In this document: piece by piece, positions 37,323-44,873 of the stretch | Numbering within the stretch: position 1 is the stretch's first letter | How the letters are laid out: every line of letters begins with the position of its first letter | Origin: Streptomyces camponoticapitis | Lineage (GTDB): Bacteria; Actinomycetota; Actinomycetes; Streptomycetales; Streptomycetaceae | DNA: 64,000 bases | Direction: 5' to 3' | Assembly (NCBI RefSeq): GCF_014646115.1 | Contig: NZ_BMMV01000005.1 | Location: forward strand, 186,001-250,000 | Notes under the pieces: model-generated | The model's input: the letters and a program-made list of their open reading frames with translations, nothing else | Databases searched by the model: none | Told to the model about the DNA's origin: nothing | Position numbers and translations under genes: made by a program

Positions 37323-38632
37323 GCGGCCCAGGCGCCCACCACGAACCACGGCTGCCCCTGCCCGACCTCGACACCACACTCCCCAACGGACTGCGGGTCG
37401 TGCTCTGTTCGGCCCCCGTCGTCCCCCTCGTCGAGATCCGGCTCACCGTCCCGTACGCCGCGACCGGACCGGGCGAGGTCGCGCTGCGCCAACTGCTGGC
37501 CGGGATCCTCCTGCAAGGCACCGCACACCGGGACGCCGACTCCTTCGACACGGCTCTCGCCACGCATGGCGCCGCGCTGATCGCGGGCGCCGACGCGCGC
37601 AGATTCACCGTCACCGGCCATACGCTGGCCGACTCCCTGCCCGCCGTACTGGAGTTGATGGCCGAGACCGTCCTCGCGCCCCGGCTGACGGAGGCCGTCG
37701 TCGCCCCCGAACGGACCAGGCTGGCGCGGCGCATCGAACTCTCCTCGCACCAGCCCGCGGCCGTCGCGCAGCAGGCGCTGCTGCGCCGGAGGTACGGCGA
37801 GGAGGTCGCCGCCCGCCTGCGGCCGGCGCCCCAACTGGCCGCCGCCTGCGCGCCGGAGGACCTGGCCGAACTGCACGCTCGGCATCTGGGAGCGGACGGC
37901 GCGGTGCTCGTGCTGGTCGGCGATCTGCGGCCCGAGGACGCGCTCGCGGCCGTGACCGATGTGTTCGGGGGATGGCATCCCGGTCCGGCGGACGACGTGC
38001 CCGAGCCGCCGCCGTCGTTCATCGGCGGGCCGCCCCTGTGGGCGGACAGGCCGGGCGCCGTGCAGAGCATGATCCGGCTGGCCACCCCGGCCCTGCCGCG
38101 CACCGATCCCGGCTATCCGGCCCTGCACCTGGCCCAGTTGGTCTTCGGCGGGTCCTTCGCCTCCCGGCTGGTCACGCACCTGCGTGAGGAGAAGGGGTAC
38201 GCGTACCAGCTCGGCTCCGGCATGGAGTCCGTACCGGGCGCCTCCACACTGATGATCGAGGCCGACACCGCGGCCGAACACACGGCGGCGGCCCTCGGGG
38301 TGATCCGGGACGAACTCGTGCGGATGGCGGCCGAGCCGCCGTCGGAGCGCGAGGTCGACGCGGCCAGGAGCTATGCGATCGGCTCCATCGCCACGGCGAT
38401 GTCCTCCCCGGCCTCCCTTGCCTCCGGCCTGTCGAATCTGCTGCACATCGGGGTCGGGGCCGACTGGCTGCACGGGTGGGGGCCGTTGCTGAACGGGGTG
38501 ACGTACGACGCGGTCTCGGAGGCGGCGCGGCGGTTCTTCCGGCCCGCGGCCTTCACCGGCGTGGTCCTCGCCGACGGGTCCGCGGTCGCGTCCCTGCGAC
38601 GTGACGGAGCCGGCGACCGACTCGACTTCTGA
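37319..38632 (+). CDS. M16B-like subunit lacking the zinc site
   Basis: A 437-residue M16 protein in which the region aligned with HxxEH reads VALRQLLAGILLQGT, so no zinc site is present. The C-terminal half keeps SRLVTHLREEKGYAYQLGSG, the Arg/Tyr substrate-binding block of the non-catalytic subunit in M16B heterodimers. It therefore probably forms the active leader peptidase together with the upstream HLFEH subunit, as in mitochondrial processing peptidase. Start by ATGA overlap at 37319. A 22-bp terminator follows. Confidence 0.87.
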   Translation: MSGPGAHHEPRLPLPDLDTTLPNGLRVVLCSAPVVPLVEIRLTVPYAATGPGEVALRQLLAGILLQGTAHRDADSFDTALATHGAALIAGADARRFTVTGHTLADSLPAVLELMAETVLAPRLTEAVVAPERTRLARRIELSSHQPAAVAQQALLRRRYGEEVAARLRPAPQLAAACAPEDLAELHARHLGADGAVLVLVGDLRPEDALAAVTDVFGGWHPGPADDVPEPPPSFIGGPPLWADRPGAVQSMIRLATPALPRTDPGYPALHLAQLVFGGSFASRLVTHLREEKGYAYQLGSGMESVPGASTLMIEADTAAEHTAAALGVIRDELVRMAAEPPSEREVDAARSYAIGSIATAMSSPASLASGLSNLLHIGVGADWLHGWGPLLNGVTYDAVSEAARRFFRPAAFTGVVLADGSAVASLRRDGAGDRLDF

Positions 38633-38644
38633 GGGACGGGACGA

Positions 38645-38693
38645 CGGAGGGGCCGGCGTTCCCGGGTGGCTCCCGGGAACGCCGGCCCCTCCG
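38645..38693. terminator. Very strong hairpin after the M16 pair
   Basis: A perfect 22-bp stem (38645-38666 with 38672-38693) and a five-base loop TGGCT, starting 13 bases after the stop codon. It also lies 25 bases beyond the end of the convergent small-peptide gene, so it can end transcription from both sides. Confidence 0.9.
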
Positions 38694-38717
38694 CCAGTTG
38701 TGCGGGCCGGGCGGCGA

Positions 38718-38798
38718 TCAGCTCCGGCTTTTGCCGATCCCGGCGATGACGGCGACGAGAAGGGCGATTCCGATGGCGATCCAGACTGCGGTGCTCAT
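38718..38798 (-). CDS. 26-residue single-helix membrane peptide
   Basis: A tiny gene encoding MSTAVWIAIGIALLVAVIAG followed by IGKSRS: one hydrophobic helix (about 4-22) with a short basic tail, so probably inserted with the tail in the cytoplasm. The ATG at 38798 has ACGGGAG six to seven bases upstream. It follows the ABC-2 permease gene by 180 bases on the same strand and ends just before the shared terminator. It could be a subunit of the transporter or an immunity peptide; the function is unknown. It is too short for usual gene calling, but start signal, composition and placement all agree. Confidence 0.6.
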   Translation of the reverse strand: MSTAVWIAIGIALLVAVIAGIGKSRS

Positions 38799-38978
38799 GA
38801 GGTACTCCCGTTGAGTGCTGGGTGAGGGTGTGTTGTGGGGGGATGGGGACTCGGGGTGGATGTGGGGGATCGGGCCGGGCCGCCGCGTCGGAGGCGGCGG
38901 GTCCGGCGGATGGATGGGGACGGCGGATGTCGTCGGAGGGGGAGGTCGGTTCGCTGGGGAGACACGTGCCGGCGGGCG

Positions 38979-40298
38979 CTAGCGCAGTCGCAGTGAGTCG
39001 GCCAGCGGGACCCTGGAGCCGCTGCGCAGCACGCTGTTGGCGTACATCCGGCCGGCGACGCGGGTCAGTCCCACCAGCGCGGCCACGGCCAGCACCAGGG
39101 ACACCGCCACCTGCCACGCCGGCGCGATGCCCAGCAGCATGCGCGCCGGCATCAGGATCGGACTGAGCGGCGGTACGAGCGAGAGCCACTCGATCACCGG
39201 GTCGTGGGCGTTCTTGCTCAGCAGGGTGATGCCCAGCACGAACGGCGTGGTGATCAGCACCATCACCGGCTGCACCACCGCCTGGAGGTCCTCCTGCCGC
39301 GAGACGCGCGCCGCGGCGGCGGCCAGCATCGCGGCGAAGAGGAAGAAGCCGAGCAGGAACCAGACGCCCATCGTCATCAGGGTCCCGCCCACCGCCGTCG
39401 GCAGCGAGATGGCTCCGGTGCCCTCGGCGAGTACGACAGCGGCTCCGCCGAGCAGGACGAGCTGGGTCACGCCGACGACGGCCACACCGATCAGCTTCCC
39501 CGCCAGCAGCTGCCAGGGCCGGATGCTGGAGAGGAGCAGCTCGACCACGCGGCTGGTCTTCTCCTCGACCACGCCCTGCGCCAGCATGATCCCGTAGACG
39601 ATGAAGAAGAAGTACAGCAGTCCGGTGGAGGAGAGGATCAGCGCGAACTGCTCGGCCGCGCTGTTCTCCGAAGGCTCCAGCGTTCTGGTCTCCGCGCCGG
39701 ACGACGCCACGCGCTCCGCGAACTCCGCCGGGTCCACGCCCGCGCGCTCCAGCTCCCGCGTGGTGCTGTCCTCGGCCACCGCCGCGTTCACGACGGCGAG
39801 AAGCTCGTCGTTCGTCTCGCGTTCCACGGTCACCGTGAGGTCGGCCGTGCCGCCGCTGATCACGGCGGAGACATCCCCGTCGCGCAGCAGTGTCTCCGCG
39901 CGGTCGCCGTCGACGGTGACGAACTCGAAGTCGAGGTCGCTCGCCCGGTCGGCGACGGCGGTGAGCATCGGGCGCATCGCGGCGGCGTCCCGGTCGAGGC
40001 CGACCTTGGTCGGTCCCTCCTTGGAGAAGAGGATGATCAGGGTGTAGACGCCGAGGGCGAGCACCAGTCCCAGCGTGCTCAGTACGAAGGACTTCGTCCG
40101 CATCCTGCTGTTGATCTCGCGCTTGGCGACCAGCCCGACGGCCCGGCGCGCCGAGAGGGTGCCCGGATCGGGGGAGGGGCCGCCGCCGGGGGCGGGCGCG
40201 CCTTTGTCCCGTACCGCCGTGTCGGTGCCTTCGCCGCCGCCCGCGTCGGATTCAGCGTCGGAACCCGCGTTCGCGTCCGCCTGTGCCGCTGTACTCAT
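38979..40298 (-). CDS. ABC-2 type transporter permease (NatB-like)
   Basis: A 439-residue permease. A 65-residue cytoplasmic Gly/Asp/Pro-rich N-terminus leads to helix one (about 70-90, FVLSTLGLVLALGVYTLIIL). A large extracytoplasmic domain follows (about 95-220), then five or six helices, including GLLYFFFIVYGIMLAQGVVEE, the conserved coupling-helix region of NatB-like exporters. The start at 40298 overlaps the ATPase stop by 4 bases (ATGA). With the ATPase it forms an exporter, which in lanthipeptide clusters can serve export or self-protection. Confidence 0.9.
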   Translation of the reverse strand: MSTAAQADANAGSDAESDAGGGEGTDTAVRDKGAPAPGGGPSPDPGTLSARRAVGLVAKREINSRMRTKSFVLSTLGLVLALGVYTLIILFSKEGPTKVGLDRDAAAMRPMLTAVADRASDLDFEFVTVDGDRAETLLRDGDVSAVISGGTADLTVTVERETNDELLAVVNAAVAEDSTTRELERAGVDPAEFAERVASSGAETRTLEPSENSAAEQFALILSSTGLLYFFFIVYGIMLAQGVVEEKTSRVVELLLSSIRPWQLLAGKLIGVAVVGVTQLVLLGGAAVVLAEGTGAISLPTAVGGTLMTMGVWFLLGFFLFAAMLAAAAARVSRQEDLQAVVQPVMVLITTPFVLGITLLSKNAHDPVIEWLSLVPPLSPILMPARMLLGIAPAWQVAVSLVLAVAALVGLTRVAGRMYANSVLRSGSRVPLADSLRLR

Positions 40299-41272
40299 CG
40301 CCCGCCGCCCTCGCTCTCGCTGCCTGCCGTGCCCTTCGCGCCTGCCGTCGCGGTCTCCGCGCTCGCGGCGTCGTCTCTGGTCACCAGATCGCGGTACAGC
40401 TCGGTCAGTGGCGGTTGTTCGGATACGAAGGTGGAGACCGGCCCCGTGGCCAGCGCCGCGCGCAGCACGCGCTGATCGTCCGCGCCCTTCGCCAGCCGGA
40501 GCCGGGTGCGGGTGCCCTCGCGGCTCAGGACCTCCACGCCCGCCAGCCCCGCCGCCCAGTTCTCGCCCGCCTCGGGCGCGTCGACCAGCAGCCGGCGCTC
40601 GGCGCTCTCGCTCAGCTCCCCGACCGTGCCGCAGGCGATGAGCCGCCCGCCGCCGACGATGCCGACCCGGTGGCAGACGCGCTCCACGAGGGCCAGTTGG
40701 TGGCTGGAGAAGATGACGGGCACGCCCTCGGCGGCCCTCTCCGCGAGCACGTCGCGCATCACGTCCACCGCCACCGGGTCGAGACCGGAGAACGGTTCGT
40801 CCAGCACCAGCGCCTTCGGCTCGTGCACCAGGGCGGCCGCGAGCTGGACCCGCTGCTGGTTGCCGAGGCTGAGGTTCTGGACCTCCTCGGAGGCGTACGA
40901 GGAGACCTCCAGCCGCTCGATCCACCGGTCGGCCGCGGCCCGCGCCCCGGCACGTGACATGCCGTGCAACTCGCCCAGGTAACGCAGGTGTTCGGCGACC
41001 TTCATCCGCGGATACAGACCGCGCTCCTCGGGCATGTAGCCGAACTGCCTGCGGGCCGCGAAGTCGACCGGGCGGCCCAGCCAGCGGACCTCCCCGGCGT
41101 CGGGCGTGAGCACTCCGAGGATGATCCGCATCGTGGTGGTCTTGCCCGCCCCGTTGCTGCCGACGAAGCCGAAGAGCTCGCCGGGACGGATGTCGAAGGT
41201 CATGTCGTCCACGGCCCGGCGCTTGCCGTAGCTCTTCCGTACGCGGTCGACCTCCAGCGCTGCCGTAGCCAT
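40295..41272 (-). CDS. ABC transporter ATP-binding protein (NatA-like)
   Basis: A 325-residue ATPase. Walker A GSNGAGKTTT (about 37-46), Q-loop FGYMPEERGLYPRM, signature LSLGNQQRVQLA and Walker B KALVLDEPFSGLD, plus the H-loop SSHQLALVE, are all intact. The C-terminal 90 residues form the extra domain usual in NatA-type ATPases (ends with the Ser/Glu/Gly-rich tail). The signature LSLGNQ rather than LSGGQ is typical for this subfamily. A 12-bp inverted repeat lies upstream at 41290-41328, so the pair has its own controlled promoter inside the cluster. Confidence 0.93.
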   Translation of the reverse strand: MATAALEVDRVRKSYGKRRAVDDMTFDIRPGELFGFVGSNGAGKTTTMRIILGVLTPDAGEVRWLGRPVDFAARRQFGYMPEERGLYPRMKVAEHLRYLGELHGMSRAGARAAADRWIERLEVSSYASEEVQNLSLGNQQRVQLAAALVHEPKALVLDEPFSGLDPVAVDVMRDVLAERAAEGVPVIFSSHQLALVERVCHRVGIVGGGRLIACGTVGELSESAERRLLVDAPEAGENWAAGLAGVEVLSREGTRTRLRLAKGADDQRVLRAALATGPVSTFVSEQPPLTELYRDLVTRDDAASAETATAGAKGTAGSESEGGGR

Positions 41273-41289
41273 GCCGTACCTCCCGACGA

Positions 41290-41328
41290 TGATGTGTTAA
41301 CTCACTGAAGTATTGCGTTAACACATCA
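41290..41328. promoter_or_regulatory. 12-bp inverted repeat before the ABC-2 transporter genes
   Basis: TGATGTGTTAAC (41290-41301) and GTTAACACATCA (41317-41328) are perfect complements separated by 15 bases. They lie 18 bases upstream of the ATPase start. The size and spacing fit a repressor operator; inner TTAAC repeats suggest a GntR- or TetR-like binder, but no such gene adjoins. Confidence 0.65.
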
Positions 41329-41342
41329 GTCCGTCAAGGTTG

Positions 41343-42170
41343 TCATGCGTTTTGACGCTCTACCACGACGATGTGCTTGTCCGTCAGTTCGGACAGCGCG
41401 CTCCGGTCCCAGCCGGCCCAGCGACCGGTGACCCGAAGACCCACGAGCCTGGCCATGACGTCGAACTCCGCCGGCCACGCGTACCGGCTGACCTCCGGAA
41501 CCTTCCGCAGCCCGCCGGGGCCCAGGATCGTGTGGACGACGAGCGCGGACTGGAGCTGCCGGTTCACCTGGATCGTGTCCAGCAGCAGCGCGTCCGGGGC
41601 CAGATGACCGATCTGCGTCGTCGCCTCGGAGAGACGGTGGTAGTTCTGCGGGTTGTACGTCTCGAAGACCGCGACCCCACCGTCCGCGAGCGCGTCGTGG
41701 ATGCCGCGCAGACAGCTGATCTGCAACTCCTGGGTCGGCAGCATGAAGAAGGTGTTGAGGGCGGTGAGGACGACGTCGTACCGCTCCTCCACCTCCAGCG
41801 CGCTGAAGTCCGCGACCGAGCTGGTGATGCCGCCCGTGGGGTCGTTCTCGTGCAGCTTCGCCAGCATGGAGGGGGAGGCGTCGACGCCGTGCACGCGGTA
41901 GCCGTGCTTCGCCAGCGGGATCGCCAGCCGGCCGGTGCCGACGCCCAGTTCGAGGAGCGAGGCGGGGGCTGGGCGCAGCTCGTCCAGGAAGGTGATCATG
42001 GAGTCGATGGCCGGGCCGGAGGTGGGGTAGAGCGAGTCGTAGACGTCGGCCAGTGCCTCGCCGTACGCGCTGCTGCCGTTGGCGGTCCGGCCCTGGGACG
42101 ACGTGGAACCGTCGGCGGCGGTGGAGCCGTTCGTACGGTTCCCGGTCTGCTGAGGTGCCTCGTTGGTCAT
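41343..42170 (-). CDS. SAM-dependent methyltransferase (LanM-methyl type, N-terminal methylation candidate)
   Basis: A 275-residue class I methyltransferase. A Ser/Thr/Asn-rich linker (about 1-35) precedes the domain. The SAM motif I is LLELGVGTGRLAIPLAKHG, followed by the acidic loop VHGVDASPSM and motif III/IV VEERYDVVLTALNTFFML. In lexapeptide and cacaoidin clusters a methyltransferase dimethylates the N-terminal amine of the peptide after leader removal; the same job is inferred here. GGGAGAGC precedes the ATG at 42170, which overlaps the decarboxylase gene's stop (ATGA). Confidence 0.87.
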   Translation of the reverse strand: MTNEAPQQTGNRTNGSTAADGSTSSQGRTANGSSAYGEALADVYDSLYPTSGPAIDSMITFLDELRPAPASLLELGVGTGRLAIPLAKHGYRVHGVDASPSMLAKLHENDPTGGITSSVADFSALEVEERYDVVLTALNTFFMLPTQELQISCLRGIHDALADGGVAVFETYNPQNYHRLSEATTQIGHLAPDALLLDTIQVNRQLQSALVVHTILGPGGLRKVPEVSRYAWPAEFDVMARLVGLRVTGRWAGWDRSALSELTDKHIVVVERQNA

Positions 42171-42877
42171 GCTCTCTCCCTCTGCTTCCGCTGTTCCGCT
42201 GATGCGTGTTCCTGGGCCGTGGCCGTGGCCGTGGGCGTCGGTGGCTGTGCCGGCGTCGGCGACTCCGCGGGCGTCGTCTCCGTCGGCTTCGCCAGCTCCG
42301 CCCGCAACCGGTCGGCGGCGGCGAGCACTTCGGGGAACGAGGCGGGCGCCCACGCCTCACGTCGCCCACTGGTCGTACTGCGGCCGGGATGCGGCGGGAC
42401 GACCACGACGCCCCGGCGTCCTGCGAGCTTGGCGGAGTGCTCCGCGTACGCCGCGCTCTGCGCGCCGCCGGGGGGCAGCGCGGGCGCCAGCGCGATCGCG
42501 GCCTCCGTGCACTGGAGCGCGAGGACCGACGGCGAGTCACCGAGGCCCAGCGCCAGCCGGGCCAGGTAGTTGAGTGTCGCGGGCAGGACCACCACGGCGT
42601 CGGGCCACTGCGCGAGATCCACGTGGCGGGCGCGCGGTTCGGGCTCCTCGGGCCAGCGGTCCGCCAGCACGTCGCAGCCACCGATGGCGGCCAGCGCCTC
42701 ATGGGTGACGAACCGGGTGGCCGCTCCCGTAAGGACGTACCGCACCTCCACGCCGGGCTGTGCCGTCTTCAGCCAGCTCGCCCAGAACGGCAGATGGGCG
42801 GCCGTCACGGACCCCGTACCGACGACCAACAGCCGTTGTACGCCGGCCGGTTCGGGCATCCCCGCCGCGGCGGTCAC
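42167..42877 (-). CDS. LanD-type flavoprotein (peptidyl-cysteine decarboxylase)
   Basis: A 236-residue HFCD-family flavoprotein (EpiD/MrsD/PPC-decarboxylase fold). VGTGSVTAAHLPFWASWLK binds the FMN phosphate region, TGAATRFVTHEALAAIGG contains the conserved His of the family, and VVVLPATLNYLARLALGLGD matches the PASANT-type substrate segment. It oxidatively decarboxylates a C-terminal Cys to the enethiol that closes an aminovinyl-(methyl)cysteine ring, which fits the C-terminal Cys60 of both precursors. The last 40 residues are a Pro/Thr/Ala-rich tail. The GTG start at 42877 overlaps the upstream transporter stop (GTGA). Confidence 0.88.
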   Translation of the reverse strand: MTAAAGMPEPAGVQRLLVVGTGSVTAAHLPFWASWLKTAQPGVEVRYVLTGAATRFVTHEALAAIGGCDVLADRWPEEPEPRARHVDLAQWPDAVVVLPATLNYLARLALGLGDSPSVLALQCTEAAIALAPALPPGGAQSAAYAEHSAKLAGRRGVVVVPPHPGRSTTSGRREAWAPASFPEVLAAADRLRAELAKPTETTPAESPTPAQPPTPTATATAQEHASAEQRKQRERA

Positions 42878-44811
42878 CGGGCCGCCGCTCCCGCCCCCGA
42901 ACCCGCCACGGGCGCGGGCTCGGGAGCGGGGGCGGTCTCCGGCGCGGACGCCGGGTCCGTGGGGGGTGCGGTGACGGGTGCGGCCGTCGTGGTCGCCTGT
43001 CGTTCCTCGGGATCCTTGCTGTCCTTGCTGTCCTTGCTGTCCTTGCTGTCCTTGGCGTTCTTGTCCTTGCCGTCGCGCAGCGTCTGGCCGTGCACCAGCT
43101 CCTGGTAGAGCGCGGAGCGCGTCAGCAGCTCCTCGTGCGTACCCCGGTCGACGATGTGCCCCTCGTCCACGACCACGATCAGATCGGCGTCCTGGACGGT
43201 CGAGATGCGGTGCGCGACGGCGATCACCGCGCGTTCGGCGGCGAGTTCACGCATCAGCGCCCTCAGCCGCTCCTCGTTCTCGCTGTCGAGCTGGGACGTC
43301 GGCTCGTCGAAGAGGACGACGCGGGTCTCCCGGAGCAGTACCCGGGCGGCCGCCAGCCGTTGCCGCTGACCGCCCGACAGGTCCTCGGCGCGGCCCAGTT
43401 CGGTGTCGAGACCGTCCGGCAGCGCCTCCACGGCCGCGCGCAGCCCGAGCCTCTCCAGCGCCCGCCACAGTTCGGCGTCCGGTACGTCGGTGTCCTGGCC
43501 GAGCTGGAGGTTCTGCCGCACCGTGCCCTCGACGAGGGTGAAGCTCTGGTCGACATAGCTGATCTGGCCCCGCAGCTGGTGCAGCGGCCACTCCTCGACC
43601 GGGAACCCGCAGATCGAGATCCGGCCCGAGTCCGGCTGCAGGAAGCGTTCGGTGAGGCCGAGCAGCGTCGTCTTGCCGGCGCCGGAGGGGCCGACGATGG
43701 CGGTCAGCCCGCGCGCGGGCGCCGCGAAGGCCGCCTCGTGGATGATGGTGCGCTCGCCGTCGATGTAGGTGACCCGGTCGAACTCCACCGCCGGCGCGGT
43801 GGCGGAGGGCGTGATCTCGGCGGTCGCTCCGGGGTCCTCCGACGGGATCATGAGGACGCTGTTCAGCCGGCCACGCGCCGCCAGGCCGGACTGCATCCGG
43901 GCGAAGCCCGAGACCAGCAGGGTGAGCGGCGAGACCAGTTGCAGCAGATAGACGATGAAGGCGGCGAACTCGCCGATGTTCAGATCCCCGGAGGCGAGCC
44001 GCGCCCCGCTGACGACCATCACCGCGACGATCGAGAGCTGCTGGCCGAACTGCATCGTGGGACCGACCAGCGCGCTCACACGCGCGACGGACACGGCGGC
44101 CTTGCGCGCGTCGTCGACGCTGTGCCCCAGCGATGAGGCCACCTGACGCTCGGCCAGGAACGCCTTGACCGTCGGCAGCGACAGCACGGCCGCCGTCATC
44201 TGCTGGGACATGGTGCCGATGGCGTTCTGCTGCCTCTCCACACCGCTGCGGATCGCCCGCACACAGGCGAAGATGCCGAGTCCGGCGACGGTGAAGGTGG
44301 CCAGGACGACCAGGAGCAGGACCCAGTCCAGCAGGCCCATGGCGATCAGCGTGCCGACGGCCAGGAAGAGGGACGACGGGATCTGCGCCACGCCGACGTC
44401 CACCACGGAGCGCAGCTGCGAGCTGTCGGAGCTGGCGCGGGCGACCAGATTGCCGGCGCCTTCGCGTCGTACGCGCCGAAGGGGGAGGGTCAGGATGTGC
44501 GCGGCGATCCGGAACCGGGCCTCGGAGACCAGGGCCTCACCGGCGCGGGCGAGCAGGAAGGAGCCGATGGCCGACGCGAGACCCGCGCCGAGCGCGAGAC
44601 CGGCCATCGCGAGCATCGGGCGGATCGGCCGCTCGTCCTGGCCGAGGGCGATCACCAGGTCGCGGACCTGGAGCGGAAGCATGAGCGTGGCGACGGCGGA
44701 GAGCATGCTCATCACCACCGCACCGGCGACGGCGGTCTTCCGGCCCTCCAGGAGCTGGGCGAAGACGCGCAGTTCGTCGGTGCCGGCCGGACGTGGATCT
44801 GCCTTGGCCAT
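42874..44811 (-). CDS. ABC exporter with fused membrane and ATPase domains (LanT-like, no peptidase domain)
   Basis: A 645-residue half transporter: six helices (about 25-310) and an NBD (about 340-575) with Walker A GPSGAGKTTLLG, signature LSGGQRQRLAAARV and Walker B VVLFDEPTSQLD (the usual Glu is present). There is no N-terminal C39 peptidase, consistent with separate M16 leader peptidases. After the NBD lies a charged KDS repeat (about 43014-43070) and a Pro/Ala-rich tail that are unusual for the family. The ATG at 44811 has GAGGAG nine bases upstream. It probably exports the lanthipeptide. Confidence 0.9.
   Translation of the reverse strand: MAKADPRPAGTDELRVFAQLLEGRKTAVAGAVVMSMLSAVATLMLPLQVRDLVIALGQDERPIRPMLAMAGLALGAGLASAIGSFLLARAGEALVSEARFRIAAHILTLPLRRVRREGAGNLVARASSDSSQLRSVVDVGVAQIPSSLFLAVGTLIAMGLLDWVLLLVVLATFTVAGLGIFACVRAIRSGVERQQNAIGTMSQQMTAAVLSLPTVKAFLAERQVASSLGHSVDDARKAAVSVARVSALVGPTMQFGQQLSIVAVMVVSGARLASGDLNIGEFAAFIVYLLQLVSPLTLLVSGFARMQSGLAARGRLNSVLMIPSEDPGATAEITPSATAPAVEFDRVTYIDGERTIIHEAAFAAPARGLTAIVGPSGAGKTTLLGLTERFLQPDSGRISICGFPVEEWPLHQLRGQISYVDQSFTLVEGTVRQNLQLGQDTDVPDAELWRALERLGLRAAVEALPDGLDTELGRAEDLSGGQRQRLAAARVLLRETRVVLFDEPTSQLDSENEERLRALMRELAAERAVIAVAHRISTVQDADLIVVVDEGHIVDRGTHEELLTRSALYQELVHGQTLRDGKDKNAKDSKDSKDSKDSKDPEERQATTTAAPVTAPPTDPASAPETAPAPEPAPVAGSGAGAAAR
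43010..43072. repeat. 9-base tandem repeat coding for KDS units
   Basis: The plus strand reads TGTCCTTGC several times in a row, with related units at the ends. On the coding strand this gives four consecutive Lys-Asp-Ser units between KDKNA and KDPEE in the exporter's C-terminal tail. It is prone to slippage. Confidence 0.75.
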
Positions 44812-44873
44812 GGTGGTGGTTCTCCTCAAGCTTGCGGTTGCATCCGGTCACTTTCGGTCGCACGGCCTACGGT

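Noticed and set aside
38979..41324. 781-codon minus-strand frame joining ABC permease and upstream sequence
   Set aside because: The permease starts at 40298 by ATGA overlap; the upstream part is out-of-frame ATPase sequence.
43010..43072. Short tandem repeats as a CRISPR-like array
   Set aside because: Units are 9 bases without spacers and translate in frame as KDS within the exporter gene.
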